From Nematopogon swammerdamellus (Eukaryota > Arthropoda > Insecta > Lepidoptera > Adelidae): a DNA stretch of 64,000 nucleotides. The DNA is taken from NCBI GenBank assembly GCA_946902875.1, contig OX336336.1, positions 7,472,545 to 7,536,544 on the forward strand, written 5' to 3'. Position numbers and translations under genes: made by a program. Positions 43,034-53,579 of this stretch are shown here, in pieces; the stretch's first letter is position 1, and each line of letters begins with the position of its first letter. Below the pieces are notes generated by a model. The model searched no databases and was not told where the DNA came from. It saw only the letters and a list, made by a program, of their open reading frames with translations.

Positions 43034-43168
43034 TCAGTTCAGTGTAGCCGACATGAAATGAAGGTAAGCACTGACATGGCACCTAGTTCACCCGGTGTTA
43101 TGGACTGACATCACGGATGTTGTAGGTGATGTAGCCAACCGTGTCAGTTTCCATATAAAAAAATAAAT
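43034..43168 (+). mobile_element. SINE family A, 3' tail only
   Basis: CAGTTCAGTGTAGCCGACAT, ACCTAGTTCACCCGGTGTTA and GTAGCCAACCGTGTCAGTTT, with an A-rich (AAATAAATAAATAAAAAAT) end. Confidence 0.85.
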
Positions 43169-43439
43169 AAATAAAAAATATCTCTCTAACATGCTGAACT
43201 GAAATACCACATTTTCTCACCTACTGGTTCACCCTACTTGTGTCACTACTTTCCTTGTTCTTTGCACCGCACAAATACTTCACACTCCCAAGTTCAAGGT
43301 TTGCACCAAGAACGGTTTGTACCTTGTACGAACGTACCAACGTAACGAACTCAACAATAGTAATTATGTACATAACTTTACATACAATATGCTCGTTTAG
43401 GCCTTTACCGCTGTTACACGTTATAAGTACTTACTGTTT

Positions 43440-44265
43440 TCGGTTGTGCGGTATATTCATGAGAACGGCACGGCTTACACTTGTCGACGTTTCGTCTCTC
43501 GCTCGGGGGACATCGTCAACTTTACATACAATTTTTACGTGCATACCTACACCTGCTGCATGACGAGACGGAAGTTAACTTTCTCCATACAAAATCGTCT
43601 TTCGGCATTTATGTTTTTTACCCCCCTAAACCTTATCCGATTTTTACAATTCTTTTTTTGTTGTAATAAGGACAGCCGAATCTACTTCACTGTTTTTTTA
43701 TATCTAAAGTGATGACTCAATAAAGCTTAATGAACTTCATGACAAACTTTGTTTTTTCGTTCGAAATACACATTTTTGGCTCCAGGCAGTGTTGTAGGTA
43801 TATTTCATCTTAACAAAAAAATTACAGGAACATAGATTGAACTGTCCTTATGACAAAAAATAATAAGAAGAAAAAAGATAGTAAAAATCAGTAAAAATCG
43901 GATAAGGTTTAGGGGGCAAGAAAACATGCCGAAGCCGAAAGACGATTTTGTATTGGGAAAGTTAACTTCCGTCTCGTCTTAACCGTTTGTAATCGGTGTA
44001 AAACTGTAGGTCCGTTCCCTTGCCCCTTACTAGGTGGTAGGCACAAATTGTAGCTGACTGGGTTGACACTACAGTCCTGGGTGTAAGATGGCCGTATACC
44101 GTATACCGTATACCAGCAGTCTCGGCTGTGTTTTCCTCTAGTCCAGTATAGCCAGCAATCCAAAGGCAGGTCTCCGGTATCGCACCATGTCTGAGGTGAT
44201 ATTGGCTGGTCGGAGCATGTGCTCTGACCCCTCCGACTCAGCCACGCGGATTGCATAATAAAAAA
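43440..44265 (+). mobile_element. SINE family B, split by a MITE
   Basis: The left part 43440-43561 has ACTTGTCGACGTTTCGTCTC and GTGCATACCTACACCTGCTG. After the MITE (43562-43978) the SINE resumes with GTAATCGGTGTAAAACTGTA, ACTAGGTGGTAGGCACAAAT, GATATTGGCTGGTCGGAGCA, GACTCAGCC and A8. A GTATACC triplication lies at 44095-44116. The expected tRNA-like head is missing or replaced. Confidence 0.85.
43562..43978. mobile_element. MITE with about 86-bp inverted ends
   Basis: The arms 43562-43647 and 43891-43978 are near-perfect complements (GACGAGACGGAAGTTAACTT, AAAATCGTCTTTCGGC, CCCTAAACCTTATCCGATTT). It has a 243-bp non-coding interior and is inserted in SINE B. The target duplication could not be defined with confidence. 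Confidence 0.9.
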
Positions 44266-45520
44266 AACATGGCACCGCTTACAGTAACCGAAACTGGTTT
44301 GCTTAGTTCAAACGTGAAAAAATATATTCAATTTCTGCAAAATTTTGAATTATAAGTGTAAAACAGTAGGTAGTGAAATGTTTTACTTTAGGTAGGTATA
44401 TTAGAAATTCATGCAGTAAGGATCAAACTAATATTTGCTTTCATGTAGAAAATCACCCCTTTTGGAGGAAAACATTTTCTAAAAATTACTTTGATGTTTC
44501 GTTGGAGAATAACCATTTTGGGACGAAAACAACATGCATTCTGTATTTAAATATATATATATTTATGTGTTATTTCCACATTTAGAATGAATCAAAATGT
44601 GTACGTAGGCTGAAGAAACATAATTTGTCAGTGGGAGGCCGCAGATTAACGAGATTTATTTGCATGAGTAGGTAAACGTTATTTAAATCTGTCTTCACTA
44701 TCGCTGAACGCTCCTTCGCTTACTTCCAATGTACAAATTGTATTGCTTTTGATGTATCTAAAGGTAGATATTTACTATTATATATATACATAATGATTAA
44801 TGTATAAAGTTCACATTAGGTAATTATGTAGGTATGTTGAGGCAAATTCTAGAATATTTGGAATCTTTATTATATTTAGTAGCTTTTTACGTAGGTAACA
44901 CTTAAATGTATATCAGTATTAATTACGACTACCTACGTATATTATATTTAATAAAATTAATAATTACAACGACAAAGGCTGCATTTACATACACTACTTC
45001 GGTCAAACACAAAACTGCTTTGGTAAGTTTTAGTTTTCATTATATATTGTTTTTCTGATGCATGACATGCATGTGTGAGTGATGCTTCGAATGCTTTTTA
45101 GACTGGCTCTAGATTTCCTAGTAGCAGAATTCCTGATTTACAATAAAATGTATCCTAAATAGTTTGCACGTAAGTATACTATTGATTGCATACAATACAT
45201 TATGTCTGTAACCTTTAATGATATCTTATGATTTGTTATAATGATGCATGGTTAAAAACATATTATGTATTTCCCTGCTGTGCCCCCTTCGAGATCTCTA
45301 TTTTCTATATTATTTATTTTTTACATTAAACACTGTCTCTTGTGAAAGGACAATCTGAAAATAAATAAAGAATTTAACTAAAAATATTAATATAAAAGCA
45401 TGCTTCAATAAATTAACTAATGGATACTTCTTGAAACTAAAATATTCCTGTATTTGGACGATACATAATATTGTGTCGTCTTAATGCGAGTATTTGCAAT
45501 ATATTATTTTTTTTTTTTAT
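44266..45520. other. Intergenic, nothing recognised
   Basis: AT-rich unique-looking sequence with small chance frames (for example 44373-44585). Confidence 0.5.
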
Positions 45521-45523
45521 GGT

Positions 45524-45655
45524 AAGCACGACATAATATCGCGCGCCCAAGAGTCCGACGCCGCCGTGGGCGCCGTTCGGATATTTTCGGGGGCTTCGAA
45601 TACCATGTCGGCAGGCTAGGTGCACCTTCACATTATGTTTGAAGGACCCCATCTA
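45524..45655 (-). mobile_element. LINE 3'-end fragment
   Basis: TGGTAAGCACGACATAATAT, GACGCCGCCGTGGGCGCCGT and GGTGCACCTTCACATTATGT match the - strand fragment at 5514-5660. The T run at 45508-45518 is its A tail. It lies 200 bp before the candidate exon at 45857. Confidence 0.8.
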
Positions 45656-45856
45656 CATTAAAATGATAGTACCTACTACAGCAGACAGACCTCGCAGGCT
45701 TGGTCAGATCTCGCAGATAGCAGACAGATCTCGCAGGCTTATAAATTTGGTTTTCTTCACTTCCTCGTAATTCACTTCAGAAACGTATGCGAATTTCCTT
45801 TGAAAACTCGAAACCGTGTGATTTAATTAAAATGTTCTTTTTTTCTCTCTCAACAG

Positions 45857-45928
45857 ACGTACAAGACGAACACATCTGAGTTGTTCCCAACTGACATTCA
45901 CAAACTGGAAACTAAAATGTTAAATTAA
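45857..45928 (+). CDS. Candidate terminal exon, unassigned (possible alternative 3' exon)
   Basis: A strong acceptor (pyrimidine tract TTTTTTTCTCTCTCAACAG) is followed in phase 0 by 23 open codons beginning TYKTNTSELFPTDIHK and ending KMLN, then TAA at 45926-45928. AATAAA hexamers follow near 46364 and 46689. Phase 0 is compatible with the donors of receptor exons 9 and 10, so this might be an alternative C-terminus 5.4 kb downstream of the normal stop. It could equally belong to another gene or be a chance match: another phase also gives about 21 codons. No family was recognised. Confidence 0.25.
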   Translation, partial: TYKTNTSELFPTDIHKLETKMLN

Positions 45929-46768
45929 TTTGAAATCTAAGTGTAGGTATATGTTCATTTTGATTCGCCGGACTTTTATCTAGGGAGAATGTGCAATTGT
46001 TTTCTTGTTTTTTACATACCTAATTCAATAAGTACTAAAGTGTTCTTAGAGTTATTATAAAAATGTTGTAAAGTCTGTGTATGGCAAATCTAGTGACGCA
46101 GGTAGATACACAATGTAAATTACTGTAAATGAAAGTTACCCATTATAAAGTTATGTTATTATTAATTTAATTTGAGAAAATGTTACTTATGAGTGAGATA
46201 GAAAGGATCATTGTTTTATTGTAAATCTTTATAGCACAAAAGCGGTAGATATCGATGTTACACATATTTGTTAATGACGAGGTTAATGATGGATACCTAC
46301 GTTTTATTTGTATGTAAAGCTATTTAATTTTAATTTAGAATGTCGCCAATCTAAATGCATCTGAATAAAGTATACCTAGGTACTTCTGAGTAAAAGCATT
46401 GCGTAGTAACTATTAAGTAATCTGTGGTGAAAGTACCTATAAGTTCATGGGACTTCTAAAATAAAATAAATGCTAAGACAATGTCCAAATTATGCATATT
46501 ATTTATTGGTATGTACCTAATAATTTAATTGCATGTCATGTAACTATCTAAACATGATTTATTTTATTTTATGAGATATGTTTTATTTACATAATTTAAA
46601 ATTTTCAATATTAGAACCTCCTGTGATACACGCACGTGTTATTATAAAACGTCCTAAGTATATTATTATGTTTTGGGCAATAAGTTGAATAAAACGTTTC
46701 ATCTTATAACCACTGGATTCTATGACATGACAGGAGTCCACGGACACAAGGTTAAGTCATACATATAA
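45929..46768. other. AT-rich, 3'UTR-like stretch
   Basis: No coding potential and no repeat shared with the rest of the window. It carries GAATAAAGT near 46363 and TGAATAAAAC near 46687, both usable polyadenylation signals on the + strand if the candidate exon just before is real. Confidence 0.25.
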
Positions 46769-46913
46769 TGCCGGCACTTCATTTGGCTTAGCGTATTCGT
46801 GATTGTTGCAAACATTTTTGTTTTACCTCGCTCTAAACAAGCCATTTAAAGGGAGACGAAACGGAAATTTTTGCCAAATATTTGTGTGCATACAGCCAAG
46901 TGGGGTGCCAGCA
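46769..46913. mobile_element. Short MITE, copy 1
   Basis: The inverted ends TGCCGGCACTTCATTTGGCT and AGCCAAGTGGGGTGCCAGCA are flanked by TAA on both sides (possible 3-bp duplication). The interior GGGAGACGAAACGGAAATTT is shared with 59847-59990. Confidence 0.85.
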
Positions 46914-47206
46914 TAATATGTATGCTGCCTGCTCATCTCGTAGAGTTATACTACCTACGTACCTACGTAAAATAAAACCAAACAAATTGTCTCTTTTTTT
47001 TCTTACAATCCCCTTCGCCTCCGTGATACTTTTGACACTTCAAAAGTGGTCCATGACTATATAAAGTGTAATAACGAGTGGTTTTTTTTTTACTATTTTT
47101 AAGTTAAGTTCCACTTGCGGTAGGTACCATATGTTTTGTTCCACTAAACTTGGGATTATCTCGCGGATACAGAAGAATCTGTACAGAAGAATATATATAA
47201 GTAAGA

Positions 47207-47270
47207 TAATCTTAGGATTATGCCGCGGAAATGAGTAATCTCACATTTCCGCGGCATAATCCTAAGATTA
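47207..47270. repeat. Perfect 27-bp palindrome
   Basis: Arms 47207-47233 and 47244-47270 (TAATCTTAGGATTATGCCGC ... and complement) around AGTAATCTCA. It could be a small foldback element; no target duplication clear. Confidence 0.9.
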
Positions 47271-48934
47271 GCTACCTATATATAATTCTGCTATGCCCAA
47301 TTGGGCCTAAGAGTCCATGTTTTATTTTGGTATTTTTGTAATTAACTTGGTAATTTTATTTTTAATTTAGTTAACGCGTAACAACTTCCTTATTACGTGA
47401 TGTTTGCATACTACCTATTATTAGAAACAATATTTTTTGTTTTCATAATTTCAGATAGATCCTAAAGTAATGCTAGGTACAATAACTTAATACTTACAAA
47501 ATGCACTGCCACATACTGAATAGTAATTTTTCTAAGTAGATTTTCTAGACATTAATAAATTAAATTATCTTCCCATTCTTGAAATTTATGAAATTATTTT
47601 ATTAATACTTACTAATTCATTTGTAAAAATAATTCGTGAAGTTTGAAACCTGAAACTGACCTAAAAATAATACTCTGTTTAATACCTACCTAATTATTTT
47701 TTACACAATATAAGTGTCACCGTTATTAAAACTTTATTTGGAGAAAACATAGACACCGATACACACAAGAAAACAAAAATAAAACTAATCAGTGTCACCC
47801 AAAATTCAAAATATAGGTACCTACTTGACTACGTCCTCAAAAAATTATAAAGAGGCAAAAAAATATTAACTTTGATAAGTCCTACTTGTATAAGATCCGA
47901 CCGCGTGATTTATGCGCTTTATGTGATTTATGTTATTTCATTGAAATGCGATTTTTATGAAAGATTTAATGTAGGGGAATACGTCTGCCTTAGAACGTTT
48001 TGCGAAAATCTGGCCGCAAGTACCCTTAATTTGAGCTGTTTTTGGAAAAAAAAGTTGAAATTTCCTTGATGTGTTAGGCCAGTAAATAAAGTGTCATTTG
48101 AAAAACACTGACTGCCACCCCTCTGCCTGCCGCAACCCCCTGGCAGTCACGTGGAAAGAGGTCAATTTTTGTTAAATTTTGCACTCATTGTTATCGAAAC
48201 AATACTTATACCATATTGAAGATATTTTTTTTCTCTACACGATGACATATGACTGCCAGCTCAAAACCTGCCGCAAGTTAGGTCTGCCAGCGTTTTAATG
48301 TCCCAGCGCCAACGGGAGCGGGGGAGATGGAGCGCGCGCGCTGTTCCGTGCAATAGACAAGGACGTTGCGTGACGAAAATAGGTGCCAATACGGGATACA
48401 CATGATGCATCGATTCGTTGTAATAAGATATCGAAAATATTTTGGTACCACAGTCGTGGTGACCATTATGTGTAGAGCATCTTTATTATATATGATTAAA
48501 GACAAAGTAAATCTTGCCTCTAATATATGTATCAACAAAAATATTAAAGTAAATTAGACTGGGTCTAGAGATGCGAGGCAGAAGTTTGATAACCTATAAG
48601 TTCTTTCAAAATTAGTTCAGAGTACGCTAAGGTGGGGTTCTGTATCGGAAATAGATCACTTTTGAAAAACAAAGAATATTTTTTTTTCCAAAAAAAATTT
48701 TTTTTAATGTAAAATTAAAAAAAAAAAATTTTGTAATCGTTTCAGTTTCATGCCAGGAACAAAAAAGTCTTCCAACACGTAGATCTCTTTCTTTCAGAAA
48801 TTGTGAAAAACTTTTAGTACCCGCGGCTTCGCTCGCGGCAAACTCGGTTTAATAGCAAATCCGATTAAAATTTTTACCAAGTGCATATGTTTACCAGAAC
48901 ATATTATGCTATGCCAGAAAATATATTCATGATT

Positions 48935-49195
48935 CCTCTCTTAATTCCGACAATCATAACTATGATACACGGTGTAAGAATAATGTACAATTAATAAGAC
49001 ATAGATTATCTAAAACCTCAAAAAGCTTTATTTGTAATAGTGTTAGATTTTACAATAAACTGTTTTCTAACATAAAACAATAAGAAGATAATAATTTTAA
49101 ACGAAGAATTAAACAAATGTTAATTCAAAAGAGTTATTACACTATTAAGGATGCTTTAGCTGACCATAATTTTATCTGAGAATCTGACTACTGTT
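48935..49195 (+). mobile_element. LINE C-terminal relic
   Basis: Translates with stops as RHRLSKTSKSFICNSVRFYN, KLFSNIK and FKRRIKQMLIQKSYYTIKDA, the R-RL...F-N--P...FK--LK--L---YY-I-D pattern at the end of Jockey/CR1-type RT ORFs. Confidence 0.6.
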
Positions 49196-49454
49196 TTTCC
49201 CACTAAATAACTAGACAATTGGATACACTTTGTATCTTTACATTTTTAACATGACTTATTACATTTCTTTGTAATAAACTTTTACTAATATTTGTTGAAT
49301 TGACTTGATATATTTAAGTATCAAATTGACGATGTCACTATACACCAGATATAGGTAATGTAAATAGGCAGAGTGGTCAGATTCTTCAGTATTCATGTTT
49401 ATGCTGTAAATATGAATGCTCTTGTGAGCGGTAGTATGGGTTAAGTATTTATAA

Positions 49455-49608
49455 GTTACTATAATATAATACTTACAAGGTACTAACAAAACATTGTGAC
49501 TTGCGAAGTTTGTTTGTCAGTTCTTCTTCGCATTGAATTTAGAACTGGCGGAATTTTCGACATGTCCAAGCGTAGGTTACCTACCTGTGGATGAAATTAT
49601 ACAATGAA
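49455..49608 (-). repeat. Dispersed repeat, copy 3 of 3
   Basis: Reverse complement of the block at 16478-16630, including the 3' extension. It lies inside the interior of the 3.4-kb foldback element. Confidence 0.75.
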
Positions 49609-49616
49609 CAATCAAC

Positions 49617-49903
49617 CGGATTAGGCTGAAAATTGGTGGAGAGGTAGCTTAGAACCAGGAGACGGATATAGGATACTTTTAGTACCCGCAGCTTCGCTCG
49701 CGGCAAACTCGGTTTAATAGCAAATCCGATTTAAACCGGATTTGGCTGAAAATTGGTGGGGAGGTAGCTTAGAACCAGGAGACGGATATAGGATACTTTT
49801 AGTACCCGCGGCTTCGCTCGCGGCAAACTCGGTTTAATAGCAAATCCGATTTAAACACGATTTGGCTGAAAATTCGTGGGGAGGTAGCTTAGAACCAGGA
49901 GAC
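49617..49903. repeat. 122-bp tandem duplication, about 2.3 copies
   Basis: CCGGATTTGGCTGAAAATTG, GGTAGCTTAGAACCAGGAGA, TACCCGCGGCTTCGCTCGCG and AATAGCAAATCCGATTTAAA recur with starts near 49617, 49739 and 49861. A further copy of the last block is at 48822-48870. Confidence 0.9.
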
Positions 49904-49948
49904 TGGGACTGGGACTGGGACTGGGACTGGGACTGGGACTGGGACTGA

Positions 49949-49979
<31 letters not shown>

Positions 49980-50060
49980 ACTGGGACTATGGGACTGGGA
50001 CTGCGACTAGGACCGAAGCGGGGCCGGAGCGGGGCGGGAGCAGGGCGGAAGCGGGGCGGG
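49904..50060. repeat. (GGGACT)n microsatellite grading into GGGCGGGAGC repeats
   Basis: About 15 GGGACT hexamers (49904-50003) are followed by GGGGCGGGAGCAGGGCGGAA-like purine-rich repeats to 50060. The - strand frame here (VPVPVPV) is repeat translation only. Confidence 0.95.
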
Positions 50061-51260
50061 AGCGAAGGAAACAAACCGAGTTTGCCGTGAGCGAAGCCAC
50101 GGGGAAAAGCTAGTACTTTATAATATTCTACTACCACATATTAAACAGTTTACAGGTTTTATTAAACTTCGTCATTTGTCGAGACCCAAATTTGAGCCAT
50201 ATTTACGCATTTAATTTTTTAGTTTAAATATATTGTTTGCTTTTATTATACAGTATAGATAGAGGCTACTCCGCGGCCCGCAAATCTAGAGAAAAGATAG
50301 AGGTTATGTACCTATAGGTATATATAATGAGTTATTTAATTTCACATTGAAAGATAAAAAATGCTTACGCTTGAAACTTTGCTGGGCCAAGTAGCACAAA
50401 TACTGGGGACGGAGCCGCGGACTAAAGTTAGTAATATAAACCTGACATTTACAATGCTGAATAGGTAATATGTATACAATTTAATGTCCTTTAAACTTAC
50501 CCTTTCTGAAGTACTAATTCCAGGAACATTTTCACAATGTTTCGTGTATTTAATTTATCTTTGTAGTCGTGTTGTATTTTTTAGATTTCAACCAATTCCT
50601 GGTTTAATTTTATTTTATTCCATATATTGAATGAGAAAATAAATATAGCGTCTCGCAACATAGCGGGCAACCGAACATTCGGAAGATCAATTTTCTCTCA
50701 TTTTTTCGCTCGCAAACGCGATCGTCGTAAGTCGACGATAGCATGTTCGACCTTTCGTGTGTCGGTGTCCGCCTGCGCGGCATGCTGCGTCCCTATCTAT
50801 TGCACGGAACAGCGCGCGCGCTCCATCTCCCTCGCTCCCGTTGGCGCTGGGACATTAAAACGCTGGCAGACCTAACTTGCGGCAGGTTTTGAGCTGGTAG
50901 TCATCAAAATATCTTCAATATGGTATAAGTATTGTTTCGATAACAATGAGTGCAAAATTCAACAAAAATTTACCTCTTTCCACGTGACTGCCAGGGGGTT
51001 GCGGCAGGCAGAGGGGTGGCAGTCAGTGTTTTTCGAGTTCCTGAGAGAGAGCTCTTTGAAATTACACTTTATTTACTGGCCTAACACATCAAGGAAATTT
51101 CAACTTTTTTTTCCAATAACAGCTCAAATTAAGGGTACTTGCGGCCAGATTTTGGCAAAACGTTCTATAGCAGACGTATTCCCCTACATTAAATGTTTCA
51201 TAAAAATCGCATTTCGATGAAATAACAGTGAGCGCATAAATCACGCGGTCGGATCTTATA

Positions 51261-52225
51261 CTATACAGTCGAAACCTCTGTAATGATAATTATTAGGAAA
51301 AATGTACACGACATCGCAGCCATCAAAATAACAATGAAAAAAAAACATTAAGTAAATAATAAATCAAATGGATAACAGAAACTTACATACTTTTTTGTTA
51401 AAAAATATGTTTTCGAAACAGTTTAATTCAACGTAACTAATATTTATTTTCCTCGTGAGTTGCAACTTTATTCTGCTTTTTAATTATATACCTTGAAGGC
51501 CTTTGGAAGTTACCTGCAGAAAGAGTAACTACCTACGTTATGTGTATTTTAATTATTATAATCCTTTAAAGATTTGACTGCATACAAGTAGTCGATTTCT
51601 CTATATTTTTTGGTTTAGTTTTACAGTTTATAGGATTTTAAATTTAATTTACTATACATGACACTTCGGACTTTAAGTAGGTACTACAACAATTTATTTC
51701 TTGTTTTATTTTGTGAAGTAAGAGTGTTTGAATATTCTTGTTATACATTATCAATTGGTCGTGAAATCAGTTTTTTTTTAGAAAATTATATTATTAAATA
51801 ATAATGTGTTCAATAAAAAAATTAAAATAATGTGTAGTTTCATTTAAATGTCTCAGTAGAGCAATGTGCATATTAAGCCGCGCCTCCTGCGCATGTCTTT
51901 TCGAAACAATACACAAAAACATGAAACAAAAACATTATTTCTCTATGATTTTCATACAAATGTGGATGGCCACGCCCCAATGTTTCGGTGTTTCTGTGCC
52001 GAAAAAAAAAATCGCAGGAGACCCGGCTTTAGAACCTTTACGTAGGTAGGTAACTGGTTAGCTCTCACTGCGTGTGCACTGCGTACAGACTGTCTGACAT
52101 GCCTAACTGTTTCCACAATGAGGAGAAGTTCCCCTTTTGAGGGGAATGTAGACTGCAGAGAGGGAGAGAAACAGAGGAAATCTTAGCATCAGTAATGATC
52201 AAATAAAATTGTAATATAAAAAAAT
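51261..52225. other. Intergenic, nothing recognised
   Basis: AT-rich with long A and T runs. A 61-codon frame at 51864-52049 shows no family resemblance. Confidence 0.45.
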
Positions 52226-53008
52226 ATTGGTTGTCTGTAAAGTCGGTTTACGGACGATAGTTTTACGTGATGACGTGGAATAATCGTAGTACATAGAGCA
52301 AAGATCAGTAATTCTATTTCCAGTAGAAAGATAAATCATCTTGTGACTGGCCATCAATAAACTTCTGTTGTCTGATTGTTTATTGGAAAAATTATGAAAA
52401 TCTAAAAATGCACTATTTCGAAATTTCAACATAATATAAAATAATCTTAAAATTTAACTATGCTGTTCCCACTTAGCACCGTTCTATAATTAGCAGATTA
52501 AAAAATATAATTATTATTTAATTCAAATTTAATACGATACTCCTGGCGCCATCTTAGGACTTAAATGAAGACTAATTTCATGTTACCTTTAAAACGTCGC
52601 TGACAGTACATCTGACTCCCCCTATAAAATCAATGCCTCTCTATAACCTGGTTATTTTAATCTCTTTGATTTAAGTACATGACTGAAGTGCTAGATGTCG
52701 CTCCATGAAATATTCACCAACTGTTCCCAAATTTGCCTCATAAGTGCACGACCGATTAGCCGTGTGGTTTAAGATGTCGGTCACAATATATTGGTGGCAG
52801 GGACCGCGGGTTCGAGGCTCGCAAAAGACGGAGAAATATATTTTGTATTTCCTACTATTGTATATGCCTCTCTATCGCGCTCTCGCTTGCACACAGTCTC
52901 TATCGCGCTCTCACTTGCACACACAGGTTTAGATGGAACGTGGCACTTCTTCGTGCGTGCAGCCGGTGTTCATCAATTTATAAGACGTGACGTCATCACG
53001 TAAAAAAA
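52226..53008 (+). mobile_element. Composite repeat with SINE C, copy 2
   Basis: Carries the same head (TTGGTTGTCTGTAAAGTCGG), GATTAGCCGTGTGGTTTAAG (A-box-like), GGCAGGGACCGCGGGTTCGA (B-box-like), CTCTATCGCGCTCTCGCTTG repeats and end GACGTGACGTCATCACGTAA as 25193-25812, but is longer in the middle (783 versus 620 bp). Confidence 0.8.
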
Positions 53009-53033
53009 AACAATAACACCCACCAAGTATCGG

Positions 53034-53085
53034 CAAGCGAAGCAAGAGTGGAGGAAAACAGTTTCCTCCACTCTTGCTTCGCTTG
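53034..53085. repeat. Perfect 24-bp palindrome
   Basis: Arms 53034-53057 and 53062-53085 (CAAGCGAAGCAAGAGTGGAG ... and complement) with spacer ACAG. It lies 25 bp after the composite SINE C element. Confidence 0.9.
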
Positions 53086-53392
53086 ACTCAGTGTGACAAG
53101 AATATAATAATTTATTACTTGTACCAAAACTAGCAGAATTACAAAGAAAAAAAATTTTCAAGGGGAAAAAAGGGGAAAACTATAAAATGTAGGTACCTAC
53201 GGGGAACTGAAACCATAAAGTGAAACACTGCTGCGCGCTAGGATGTCGTAAACGTAATGCTAATGACAATTGACAGGTTGGTACGTAAAAAAGTGCTACC
53301 TGCTATTAATATTTTCCCCGTAGTAGTGGAAAACAAAATTATATATACTGTACCTGCTGCTGTCTATCTAGAGCCGGGATTTATAATTAATT

Positions 53393-53452
53393 TTTTTATG
53401 GAAATTGACACCGTTGGCTACATCACTTACAACATCCGTGATGTCATCCCAT
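53393..53452 (-). mobile_element. SINE family A, 3' tail scrap
   Basis: TTATGGAAATTGACACCGTT, GGCTACATCACTTACAACAT and CCGTGATGTCATCCCATAAC are the reverse complement of the family's last 60 bp. Confidence 0.85.
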
Positions 53453-53579
53453 AACAAAAAGAAAGTATAATACGAGTACCTTCACTAAACATGAGAAATA
53501 GTTGACGTCATGTTTTATGTCGACAATATTATTCAATTAAATATTGATAAACGAATTAATATTTAGGTAATATAAAAAA

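Larger units (their letters stand above)
47889..51260. mobile_element. 3.4-kb foldback element with ~475-bp inverted arms
   Basis: The left arm 47889-48365 begins TATAAGATCCGACCGCGTGA. The right arm 50788-51260 ends TCACGCGGTCGGATCTTATA. Complementarity runs through GTACGTCTGCC-like, GGCCGCAAGTACCCTTAATT, CCCGCAACCCCCTGGCAGTC-type and CGCGCGCGCTGTTCCGTGCA blocks, with small indels. The 2.4-kb interior has no transposase frame; it holds a LINE relic, a dispersed repeat, a 122-bp tandem duplication and a GGGACT microsatellite. Either one long-TIR DNA transposon or two inverted copies of a shorter element. Confidence 0.8.

Noticed and set aside
49889..50137. 82-codon VPVPVP-rich ORF
   Set aside because: Translation of the GGGACT microsatellite.
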